Positions 55,148 through 64,000 of a stretch of 64,000 bases of DNA are shown piece after piece. Numbering within the stretch: position 1 is the stretch's first letter; each line of letters starts with the position of its first letter. Below the pieces are notes generated by a model. The model saw only the letters and a program-made list of their open reading frames with translations. It was not told the origin of the DNA and made no database searches. Both the position numbers and the translations under genes were made by a program. Source of the stretch: Calocera cornea HHB12733 (Eukaryota; Basidiomycota; Dacrymycetes; Dacrymycetales; Dacrymycetaceae); assembly GCA_001632435.1 (NCBI GenBank), contig KV423934.1, positions 62,001-126,000 of the forward strand, read 5' to 3'.

Positions 55148-55751
55148 ATGACCACCGCAGCAAAGGACGAGGGCGTGCATGCGCTTACTCAGCTTGGAAT
55201 TAGCGAAGAGCGAAGTGAAGCAGTATTGAAGGTATAACTATTTCTCTCCATCTCACCCTCGCCATCGCCAGGGAGAAAAGTGCGGCACAATGCTGACTTG
55301 AAGCTTGTCTCTATGGCCCTCATAGGAGATGGGTGGTGATGTGAATAAGGCTGCCGATTGGGTGAGCATCGCAACCCTCAATTCTGAATTGGCAGATCCT
55401 GTTTCCCTGCTCATCGCCTTTCGGCCATTGCCGGTGTCAACGTCACCCCTTTTCCAGCAGTTGCTCCGATCTGTCTTCTTGACCAGCGTCCCCATTCTCC
55501 TTTCCTTCCTATCCGAGATCGCACGCTGACTCGGGTCAATATTTTTAATCACTGTGTCTTGTACCACTCCCTCCCTCACGCATCCGCCTGTTGCGACTCG
55601 TCTCCAGGCTCGTTCAGGCGCCGCTGAACAGGCGGAGGTGAGCAAATACACTCTTTTCCTCATCTTCTGCCTTCGTTCTGCTCGCAAAACGGCGTCACAC
55701 CAATCGCACACGACTGTCTCCGATGGTCGAAAGGGCCAGAACGACTGGTGA
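55148..55751 (+). CDS. Very small UBA-domain protein
   Basis: Splicing five exons gives about 59 residues: MTTAAKDEGVHALTQLGISE, ERSEAVLKEMGGDVNKAADW, LLRSARSGAAEQAEGQNDW. Nearly the whole protein is one ubiquitin-associated (UBA) domain (LTQLGIS-EER-EAVLK-GGDVN-AADWLL). Introns: about 90 nt after VLK, about 90 nt after AADW, about 130 nt after LLRS, about 100 nt after QAE. The exon carrying LLRS is only about 12 bases, so the exact model needs a transcript. It sits between the derlin gene and a UspA gene, all on the plus strand. It may bind ubiquitin or act as an adaptor; it might also be the C-terminal part of a longer gene whose upstream exons I cannot see. Confidence 0.6.
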
Positions 55752-55824
55752 CAGGCGGCAGGCTACCGGAGGGCGAAGTCGCAATTGGTGGCAGCGGGAA
55801 AGGGGCTCGTCAGCGACAATCTCA

Positions 55825-57795
55825 ATGCCTCCGTCGTCCCCCACGCTCAGCATCGCCGACTCGGCCCTCGCCGCCACCTCGGAAGGCATTGGCCCCGACA
55901 ATACCACTACACAGCTAACGACAGCCCGCAGTGCAACCTCTTCCCCATCGCCACCTCCCAGCGCGCCCTCTTCACCGCGTTTTTTCCCAAGAACCGGCTC
56001 TTTCACTAGTTTATCCTCGCTACCACTGCCCAGCATCCAGACCACTGGCTTTCCAGGGCTCAAGCGCACAGTGTCTGGCATGTCTACCAACACATCCTCC
56101 TCTGCTTTAACTCGTCGGGCCTCTAATAGCGGTACTGATGCCGCACTTCTTGACCAACAGGCCACTCAGCTCCTTCGTGACGCTCATGCACGGACCCTCT
56201 CTCCACCGACCAAGTTAGAGGTCCCGTCGACCGGATTCGGCAAGAGCATTTCTTCCGTGATGTCAGGACTCTCCCTCTACGCCAAGGACAGGGAGAAAGA
56301 CTATCTGAACGCCGAGTCGGATAAGGAAGATGAGCGTCAATCGCGAGGGCGAAGCGCATCCCCTTTCTTCCGTAAAGGCGGCCGTCGTCGATCCGTCAGC
56401 GCTGAGCCACCAACTCCGCTGAAACTTTCGCAATCTGATATCGAAGCTGAAGACGACGGGATCAGGTCGCCTTCCATTGGCTCAATTCGCCCCCGCCATG
56501 TGGCCTACGCCGATGGATCAGACGACGAAGATGACTCCGGTTCTGGCTCGGAGGAAGAGTGGGGAAGCGACGACGACGGGTTCGACGCGGTAACCTCACA
56601 TAATACAGAGCTCAACGCAGCTGTGACTTCCCCAATTGGGCCGGATGAAGAGTCCATGCTCGAGATACCGGACCCGCTGGGGGAAGGCGTCAATGTTGTT
56701 ATGGCCCCGGAAGCGTTCCCGGGGCAGATTGCAACGACAACCGGAATTAACTCGCCGCGGCGTCGAAAGGCTAGTATGCGGGACCCACTACCTCTGGTAA
56801 CCAGCCGGCCCATGTTTGCAAAGGACCGTTGCACGGTGGTGTTGACGCACGGTGATCCCGATGCCTACATTGCGAAGGGAGAGCGAGTGCCGAGAAAGTA
56901 CATGGTCGCGAGCGATCTCAGCGAGGAAAGCAAATATGCTGTGGAATGGGGTATCGGAACAGTTCTGCGAGACGGAGATGAGATGTACGCATCCTTTGTT
57001 ATGAGCTATCAATCCGCCAGTAACCGTCATCGTAGGATCCTGGTGAATGTGACGGAGTCTGAAACGAAGGGTGAGCAGACTACTCCTGAGTGTGGTTTCG
57101 GTGCACGCCACTGACTTCAATTGGAAGTCGATGCCGACACCACGGATCGTGTGGCCAAACTGCGTAATCAGCAAGAGGTAGCCAGTCTACGCCGCCGTGA
57201 TGTGCAAGCCAGGGCTCATATCGCATCTAGAGGTCCACATTGGCATACTTGCTCGTCCGGCAAGCCACCTCGTTGCTCCAGCGCACGAGATTACACGTTG
57301 CGGTATCTTGTCAAGCCTGGCATGCCCGCAATAGCCGGCATATGCTTCTGGGTTAGTCTCTCAACGACAACACTGGTTGCCTCGCCTCATGCATTGTTCT
57401 GTTAGACCTCATCGATTTTTATGAACCAACCATGGTCATTGTGGGGTCCCGCGGTCTAGGACAACTGAAAGGTATACTCCTTGGATCTACGTCACACTAC
57501 CTTATCCAGAAGTCGAGCGTACCAGTGATGGTAAGGATACCTGGGCAATGGAGTGGCAGTGGCCAGGTCTGATAGGTTTATTCAGGTGGCGCGCCGACGA
57601 ATGAAGCGTCCCGCCAAACGTACTGCCCATCTGGTACAGCGTGCTCGGGTTCCGCTCTCACAGGCTGCCATCGACAAGGAGGGCCCGGGAAAGCTGAGTT
57701 CGGAGGTAGAAAGAATGCGTGAAGAGGTCGAATCGCAAGAACGTGAAGAGGTAGAGGCTCGTGAACGTGTCGGGGTAAAGGTTGCAGGGGAATAG
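55825..57795 (+). CDS. UspA (universal stress protein) domain protein
   Basis: Long fungal USP protein of about 580 residues. Start MPPSSPTLSIADSALAATSE at 55825. The first ~370 residues are disordered, Ser/Pro-rich, with acidic (DGSDDEDDSGSGSEEEWGSD) and basic (FFRKGGRRRSVSAEP) patches. The UspA fold begins at RKYMVASDLSEESKYAVEWG, continues MILVNVTE, KLRNQQERSTLAYLLVRQAT, LLQRTRLHVAVSCQAWHARN and SRHMLLDLIDFYEPTMVIVG, and ends with the ATP/AMP-binding type loop SRGLGQLKGILLGSTSHYLI and SSVPVMVARRRMKRP. A charged coiled-coil-like tail (EVERMREEVESQEREEVEAR) finishes the protein. Five introns in the C-terminal half, all resolved in phase. Role in stress or signalling is inferred from the family. 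Confidence 0.87.
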
Positions 57796-58980
57796 GGACG
57801 ACTACGAGCTTGCCTTCTTCTGAATGTCTGTATTCCCCGCGCTTTGACTCAACCTATGGCCACAAATCTAATTAACTGCCGAAAGGCCGTTGTGAAGGTC
57901 CATTCGGAAACACTCACGACATCCAGATTCCATGCGGTATCTTGCAAGGCACATAAGTATACCTCTGTTTGCACCCTTGTCGGTCTCATGGGTGATTGCT
58001 TCCGCTGAAGAGCATTTTTACTCCGGTCGGAGTACCTCCGCTCCCGCTCGTCAGCTTGTTCCCGCTTGGTGCTCCACTTCAAACTTTTAGTTTATTCCCG
58101 CGTGGCGGCTTGCTTCTCATCTTGCTATTTGGCTTACTTCCTCTCCACGATTTCTTTCCGTTCGACAGTTTGTTTCCACATAGTGCTCTGTCTTTGCACT
58201 CAACGGCTTGGGCGGCTTGCTTCCGCTGGTCATTTGATTCCGTTTCAATTTCTACTTCCTCTTACTAGTTTGCCTCGGCTGAGCGGTTAGTTTCGGCCGG
58301 TTAGTTTGCTGCCGCTCAAAGGATGCGGCCGCTTGTTGACTTACTTCCGGTGAGACGTTTGCTTCGCTGGAAGGTTTGCTGCCGCTTGGGAATGTACTAC
58401 CGCCAAAGCTGCTACCTCCGTATGTTTCGGGGAACGCTTTGCATCCGTCTGCAAATCTACTTCCGCTGTAAGGTTTACTTCCAGCTCACAGTTTACTGCC
58501 GCTTCGCTTTGCTTCCGCAAATGAGTCGGTCAAAATTCCTTGACGCGGGCATTATTGCAATAAACGGAGCTATATTCGTGAGCTATGCGCTCGTGCGGAG
58601 CGATTCTCATTAAACCACGAAACCCAAACTGTCTTTAAGAAATACATCCGCGCCGGGCGTTTGCCTCTCACTGCCCAACTGCTTTGCACCTACTGTATCT
58701 TGCACTGCTCAGAACTCTCCGACAAAGCAATGCACGATGCATTTGTCGTCCATGAGCCCACTCCATCCTGCCCGATGTTCTAGACTGTACCCCTGAAGGT
58801 GGCCCTCCCATAACGAATGGACGAACCTTACAAACAAGGTTCGATCATGAGCGGGGCCAGAACTGGTACATTCCATAGGCACGTCGATGGCACCTGCCAT
58901 GGGTACAAGATGAGTTCTCAGGTGTAAGAGTTGTTCTCTCTCCATCCCACACCCTTTCTGGAGTGCAGTACAGTATCTGG
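57796..58980. other. Intergenic region containing array D
   Basis: About 1.2 kb between the UspA gene and the next membrane protein gene. Array D fills 57985-58535. The remaining 450 bases (58536-58980) have no recognisable gene and should include the promoter of the gene at 58981. Confidence 0.6.
57985..58535. repeat. 18-bp core-plus-spacer array D, single orientation
   Basis: About 28 units, nearly all in the TTTGCTTCCG direction, for example TTTCTTTCCG, TTTGTTTCCA, TTTGATTCCG, TTTGCCTCGG, TTTGCTGCCG, CTACTTCCG, TTTACTTCCA, TTTACTGCCG and TTTGCTTCCG. Spacing is mostly 18 bases. I see no opposite arm, unlike arrays A-C. Confidence 0.85.
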
Positions 58981-59734
58981 GATGCGCAAGCAGCTTGCAT
59001 ATATTGTTCTGTTCCAAACAGCTGCAACTTGCCTCTGGGCCTATCCCTCTTACGGATCGCGTTCGCAAGCGGACAAGCTTGAGGAGCAACAGCCTGCTCC
59101 CCAGTACGTTGTCGAGTCTGACAATGGCATATTCTTCTGACGCTGGAGTGCTTCAGACGCCACGATCCTGAGCTTCGCCCTCTAGCGGGAAGACAGGATG
59201 ACCCGGTAAGTGCCCAACTGAGCGCTCCGTTAACACCGATGTTCATTTCCGCAGGTGTCTGCTATTTCTAGTGCCGTCACTATACCGCGTGTGCTGTATC
59301 CAACTGGCTTCATCGGTTTCGAGACTGGGCCACTGGTGACAAGCGCAGCAGAATACTCGACCACCATCGGGACGACAGGCTCGCAGCCGGACACCTCGTC
59401 ATTGAGTCACATCCCCAGCTCGGACTCTGCTTCAATCGTACCCACATCTAAACCTGCTGCACCATCGCAATCTGCAACGACTGAGGCTGGCGATGACCGG
59501 ACGACGCGGGCTATAGCCATTGTGGTACCGATCGCATTGGGAACCATTCTTTCCCTTGCCTTCGGTGGTGCGCTAATGATGTGGTGTAAGAGTAAACCAG
59601 CCGCTCCGTATGTCTTTCTCCCTCATTGCAATAACATCATCTTAACTTTTTACAGAGATGAGCATGACAGCGAGTTCGAAGTTGTAAAGGAGGCTCCGGA
59701 GCATGGACTGGTCCCTGCACCGCATTCGAACTAG
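58981..59734 (+). CDS. Single-pass membrane protein of unknown function
   Basis: Spliced product of about 200 residues. It starts with a signal peptide MRKQLAYIVLFQTAATCLWA, then a short extracellular part; exon 2 gives RHDPELRPLAGRQDDP, exon 3 starts VSAISSAVTIPRVLYPTGFI. A Ser/Thr-rich stalk follows, then one membrane span AIAIVVPIALGTILSLAFGG and a short cytosolic tail DEHDSEFEVVKEAPEHG. Layout (signal, Ser/Thr stalk, span, acidic tail) resembles fungal cell-wall sensors, but there is no WSC domain. The intron near 59111-59151 (gtctga...cttcag) was chosen because it keeps the frame open. Confidence 0.62.
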
Positions 59735-60164
59735 CAAATAGGCAAGCATGCATTAAGCAGCCACGTCAGCTTGTCCGGCAGGCAGTCGATACGCAAAAGG
59801 CCATACCAGCAGGTTATACTCATGAGTAGCAGAGACTTCGTTTGACATTCTGCTATTGGAACTCAGAGTTTCTGTGGGAGAGCGTTGCAAGCCAAAGCTC
59901 TTGCTAATCTCCATTGGATTCTCGTCACTCTCAGCCTGATGCATGCCTCCATTCTCACACAATTAACGCCGGAGATGACTCATTGCATCAACACTGCCAT
60001 AATATACTCTATATATATAGGCTGCACGCAAGGTCATTGAGTCTAGAGATCTTGCCCTGCTATTCACCTGAGTGCCTAGTGAATAGTGAATAGCAAGGGG
60101 GGTTTCTACACATACCTCCTGAGTACTCCCGTGTCTATCTCAGGAGCACTTCACCTCGTTGTGA
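59735..60164. other. Intergenic region, no recognisable feature
   Basis: About 430 bases after the membrane protein gene. Only short chance frames. A small repeat of CTCAGGAG/CTCCTGAG appears near 60115-60145. Confidence 0.5.
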
Positions 60165-60440
60165 GGGCATTTTGGCTCCCGCTTCGGGCCTTTTTGCTTC
60201 TGGCTCACGGTTTGCTTCCACTTCTCAATATGCTCCAGCCGTAGAGTTTGGTTCCTCTGGCAGGGTGGAACATTTGCTTCCATGGTATTTTTATCTCCAC
60301 AGAACATGTACTTCCGCTCTCGCTCTGCTTCCGGTCATGGAATTGCTTCCGCGCCTGAATGTGCTTCCGTCAAGCCGTTTGCTTCCGTCGACAGATTTGC
60401 TTCCGCGTGTAAGTTGCTTCCGCATTTTCTTCCGTAGGTG
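60165..60440. repeat. 18-bp core-plus-spacer array F, single orientation
   Basis: About 14 units in the TTTGCTTCCG direction. The best run is at about 60315-60430, with CTGCTTCCGG, TTGCTTCCG, GTGCTTCCG, TTTGCTTCCG, TTTGCTTCCG and TTGCTTCCG at about 18-nt spacing. The left part is more decayed. Confidence 0.82.
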
Positions 60441-60627
60441 CTTTGATTCAATTTAGCCTCATTTCAGTGTTCTCGCTTACTTCCATAAGGGTGTTTGCCT
60501 CCAACTTCATGACTTCCATCTGCTGAGCCATTGACCCCAATTCCACAGCTCACTTGTGCAAGGTTATTTGCCTCCAACTGATAGGTTACTGTCAATACTG
60601 CTTTTGCCAAAGGTATACTGCCTACTG

Positions 60628-62479
60628 TAACGTCGATTATCAGTTCGTGGATCAAATCAGTTAGTGGATCAGTATTCAGGACCCACTACCGCTGGATTGC
60701 TGTAACTTGACAGAACAATGGGATTTGGCTAAGCTAAAGGGGCGTCCACCGGGTTATCTATGTGGGCTGCCTCTGGGCAGGTTCTGGCGTTGTGCCCGGC
60801 AGTTCTGCAGATTCTACAGAGCCGCTGGCCAGTTACGTGTGGCTCCAATGAACCCTCCCCTGCACCTGTTTCATGCTCCTCACGCTCTACAATGCCTCTT
60901 TCAACCAAAAGCTGGCTTGCCTGCTCACCAGTCAGCGGTCCAGAGTTCTGAAGTCGAGCTCTTTTTATCCTGCGTTGCTTTGAGAGCCTATCATTGGCTT
61001 GCTCAAGTGCATCGACCCGACCAGTCAGAAGTGTGAGCTGATGGTCTGCTGCAATGGCAGCCTTTGCCAAGCGGTCAATGGATTGATAGATTGGAGTTGG
61101 TGAGCTTCCTTGATGCCGGGACACTCGCTCTTTGATAAGAGTTGACTGTGAGATTGCCTCAGCAGCGGTCTTGGGTGTCTGCGAGACCCATGGCTGGGGC
61201 AGACCATCAGGGATTGCAGGAGGTGACGGTGTTCGGAACCGTATATCAAGCTTTGATATCACAGCAGCTGGGTTCATAGGCACTAGCCCAGCCCCTCGGA
61301 AGCCGCTCTTGATGTTTTTTTCGGTGAAAGTGCTGTTGAAAGCGGCTTTGAACGCAGGGAAAAGTCGTCCTTGCTGATGTGGGTTATGCCGGCTCGGGTA
61401 AGGGTTGAAATTTCAGAGTGGAATGCTGTCTTCAGTGGTCCAAAAAGGCCAACATCGAGAGGCTGGGTCAAATGCGAGGAATGTGCTGGAAGGCAGAGTG
61501 GAATGATGTTGTTGGACTTGCAGTATTCGGAGAATTCGGCGCTCAGATGACTCTCATGCCCATCAAGGACAAGCATTCGCCAGATACCCTTTTGGCGGCG
61601 CTTGGTATGCTCGTCAAAGTGCCGGAGCCAGTGGAGACCAGTTGCATTGTCGGTCCAGCCATTCTGTGTTGTTGTGACCACCCAATTGGGCGGTATATGA
61701 CCGTCAATGTACCATGGTGCAAGGTGGTACTTTCCGGCGACGCAGAGGAAAGGCGGCACCACATTCCCATCTGCTGCAATACAGCAAATTGCTGTGGCCC
61801 ATTCTCGGTTGCCAGGCTGGATTGCCTTTGGTTTGGCACTTCGACCGGCATAGGTAACAACCTTGGCAGCCTTGAGTATGCCCATTGCAAAGCCGGTCTC
61901 ATCGAAGTTGTACAAATCGCCCTCATGGATACCATAATATGTGAACATGTTGGTCGCAAGCTGGAACCATTTCCCCAGCGTCTCTGGATCCTCCTGCCGT
62001 GCTCTCTGGTAGTCATATGAGCAAGAATCGAGCTCGGTTTGTCGACTGATAAAGCAATCCGTCCAGCACTTTCCCACCACCCCGCTCCCTCGCTTTGCCC
62101 GCAGAAGATTGGCCATATCTTCCACATCAGCCCTCCGTGGCAAAAACCCTCTGGCATCCAGCTGCAGGATGTACTCCACAACCGCATCCTCCTCCAGCTT
62201 TGTGAGAGCAGCAAGGCTGCTTCAGCTCTCAGCCTTAGCCTGCATACCGCTGATTCTGTGCTGCAGATTTGTATAGGGGATGTCGTAGAATTTGGCGGCT
62301 TTGCGAAGTGTCAAAGTTGGGTCAGACCGGACTGCCTGGATCGCTAGTTGGACTTGGTGTTCTTTGGAAGCAGCAGACATGGTTGTTACAGAGCTATCGT
62401 GGTGAAAGGTTTGCAAGCAAGAGTGGCACTAAAAGTGACCCTGATACTGATTTGATCCACTAACTGATAATTGACGTTA
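60628..62479. mobile_element. pogo/Tigger-type DNA transposon, decayed copy
   Basis: Element of about 1.85 kb with terminal inverted repeats of about 34 bases that differ at only two positions (left 60628-60661, right 62446-62479, starting TAACGTC). The outer TA on both ends is probably the target duplication. The inside carries one transposase frame on the minus strand. The near-identical ends point to a fairly recent insertion, although the gene already has lesions. Confidence 0.88.
60729..62380 (-). pseudogene. pogo-like DDE transposase with C-terminal zinc knuckle, disrupted
   Basis: Read on the minus strand from MSAASKEHQ (62380): a helix-turn-helix (TLTLRKAAKFYDIPYTNLQH), CENP-B-like part (GFLPRRADVEDMANLL), and DDE_1 catalytic core with NFDETGF, VLDGHESHL and THLTQPLDVGLFGPLK type motifs (seen here as LTQPLDVGLFGPLK), giving the three acidic residues. 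A C-terminal region has a CCHC knuckle CRICRTAGHNARTC. Two lesions are visible: an in-frame TGA at 62222-62224 near codon 53, and a one-base loss in a T run near 61368 that shifts the frame after SKDDF; the next frame continues as FKAAFNSTFTEKNIKSGFRG. Either could also be an assembly error, but both together suggest a dead copy. Confidence 0.87.
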
Positions 62480-63646
62480 TCTGAATTCAAATCCAACAGC
62501 TGAAAGGACCACTGAGACAGTCCTCACTGATGAGCCAATCTAGATAGTATTGCTCCCAAGTACTGTTAAGACTGTTCTGTATTTCAAGATGTCTAGATGC
62601 AGTAGAGGAGTGGTGGTACAATGAGGGAAAGGATATGGAAGCAAATGCAAGAGGGCCATGGCAAAGATCCCTGGCAGGGGGTTCACAGCCACTAAAGTAA
62701 GATTAAGGGATTGGAGAAGGATATAGAAGATACAATGTGAGTATATAGAAGATACAATGTGAGTAAGGGAACCTTACAACAACTTGGATTTTTGGGTGGA
62801 GTTGCAGCACTATGAGGGGACACCAACTTCACCCTGACTTTGGCTATTATCAGCAGGTTCACAGGTATTCAACTACTTTTGACATATTCGGCTCTCAGAC
62901 AACATCTTTGGTCTACCAAATACCAACTTCGGATACATTGCTACAGGATTAGCTAAGGCTAAGTAAGGCTGTGACCCTTTGGCTGTGCAGAGCAGTACTT
63001 GGCTGTGTTCAGATGAGTAATGTTGTGGTTGGCAGTGCTTCAGGCAGTGTTGGGTCTCACTTTGGAGTGTTTGGGAGAAGCTGAGGCTATGTTCACTCTT
63101 TTTGTATATAACCTTTGGTACCTTTGGTAGCTTCTCCTTAGATCTGATCTCTGAGGAATCTCCATAGCCTTGTGAGAAAGCCTGGTCATCACATCCGTCC
63201 TTCCGCTCCAAACTTCCAAACTCTCTCTGAACTCTGCTTGCTTCATCCAAACTACCTTTGATGTCCAATGTATCTCCTAGTTGGACTTACAAATGGCATG
63301 ATTGGTTGGTTATTGGATACTGTCAGCCACAACCTCCTCCAAATCCTTCATCTTCAGTCTCTTTGACTCAGTCAGGTTTAGTTGGCAGCCTTGCTAGACC
63401 ATGTGCCCTCACAAGCACCTCAAAGTTCAGGAGGAATGCAGGATTGAATTAACATCCTGCAAACTGGTGTGCCCCACAAACCAGTATGCCCTGCAAACAA
63501 ATGAGATATGCTATTATAGAAAGGTATCCAAGCAGGAGTCCCATACTGACATGACTCAGCTGTGGAAAATCAGTCATTTTTGCACATTGAAATTCATCAT
63601 GGAATAGTACTTAAATAGACAACAAAATATGAACCCCAATGCTGGG
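62480..63646. other. Gene-poor region between two transposon ends
   Basis: About 1.17 kb, lower in GC. A 131-codon frame on the minus strand (62873-63268) has no recognisable domain. A short direct repeat (GAAGATACAATGTGAGTA, twice at about 62727-62764) is present. It may be old transposon sequence. Confidence 0.4.
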
Positions 63647-64000
63647 TAACATAGATTATCACTTCGCGGATCAACTCACTTCATGGATCACTTGTACAGC
63701 CACACATATCTGCTACTTGGTTCATGTAATTTCTCTGTGAACACATTTCCTATTGCCTCCCAGGAAGGGCCATTGGCCACAGGGGAATCAGATGCTTTGG
63801 TTTCCCCCTTAATTTGCTCCTTTCTTGTCTTCCTATGGCGGAATTGTATGACCTGTTTTGGACTACACTGCCACAGTATCAGCTTGGTGCTAATTCCAAA
63901 ACTAGGCATCTCCAGCAAAATCCCTTTTGCATACAGCTGGTACATATAATAAACAGTCCTGGTGTACAGTGCAGTAGCCATAGAGGAATTGTTGCACCTG
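63647..64000. mobile_element. End of a second, related pogo-type element (continues past window)
   Basis: Sequence from 63647 (TAACATAGATTATCACTTCG) matches the left terminal repeat of the element at 60628 with about one change in five, including the internal repeat of the GGATCA motif. It lies in the same orientation. A minus-strand frame (63688-63981) follows at the position where the transposase 3' end would be, but I do not recognise its product. The other end is outside the window. Confidence 0.6.

Noticed and set aside
1..64000. tRNA or rRNA genes
   Set aside because: No sequence with a convincing pair of A and B boxes or rRNA core motifs was noticed by eye; a covariance search (tRNAscan-SE, Infernal) would be decisive.

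Overview
The window is nuclear DNA from a filamentous basidiomycete, most likely an Agaricomycete. Genes are split by many short introns of about 36-70 nt with GT...AG ends. It holds a Zn2Cys6 regulator, a seven-span membrane protein of a type that is abundant in mushroom-forming fungi, and a pogo/Tigger-type transposon. The species cannot be named from the sequence.

Layout, left to right. The first 34 kb carries housekeeping and regulatory genes: the 3' part of VPS45 (1-1105), a RecQ helicase (minus, 1543-4709), ERV46 (5742-7479), an NDPK-like protein whose catalytic His is replaced by Tyr (minus, 7898-9598), a SET-MYND protein (9915-11863), a SCOC-like coiled-coil protein (minus, 12166-12614), MOB2 (15224-16302), a Zn2Cys6 factor (17114-20294), an F-box protein (minus, 21299-23113), a Ser/Pro-rich protein (25189-26708), a 7TM protein (28927-30154), a D-2-hydroxyacid dehydrogenase (minus, 30378-31518) and TOM22 (minus, 33544-34062). 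About 16 kb is then taken by one gene, midasin (MDN1, 34276-50170), apparently intact with all six AAA modules, the acidic region and the MIDAS domain. CDC123 follows on the opposite strand (50241-51483). The last 12.5 kb is richer in repeats (assembly gap, minisatellites, telomere-like repeat, a decayed pogo element, the end of a second one) but also holds a derlin, a tiny UBA protein, a UspA-domain protein and a single-pass membrane protein.

The most striking structure lies between the genes. At least six intergenic places carry arrays of an 18-bp unit made of a conserved 10-bp core (TTTGCTTCCG, or its complement CGGAAGCAAA) and an 8-bp spacer that differs from unit to unit. Several arrays switch orientation in the middle, so they form large interrupted inverted repeats. 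Two of them (near 23.5 kb and 32.4 kb) also carry the same ~112-bp unique module in the same relative order and orientation. One array edge was copied together with the 5' end of the F-box gene to 51.9-52.3 kb. This suggests that the arrays are, or are part of, a dispersed element family.

The genes do not form one pathway. VPS45, ERV46, the SCOC-like protein and the derlin act in membrane traffic or ER quality control. MDN1 (60S assembly) and CDC123 (eIF2 assembly) are convergent neighbours that both support translation capacity.
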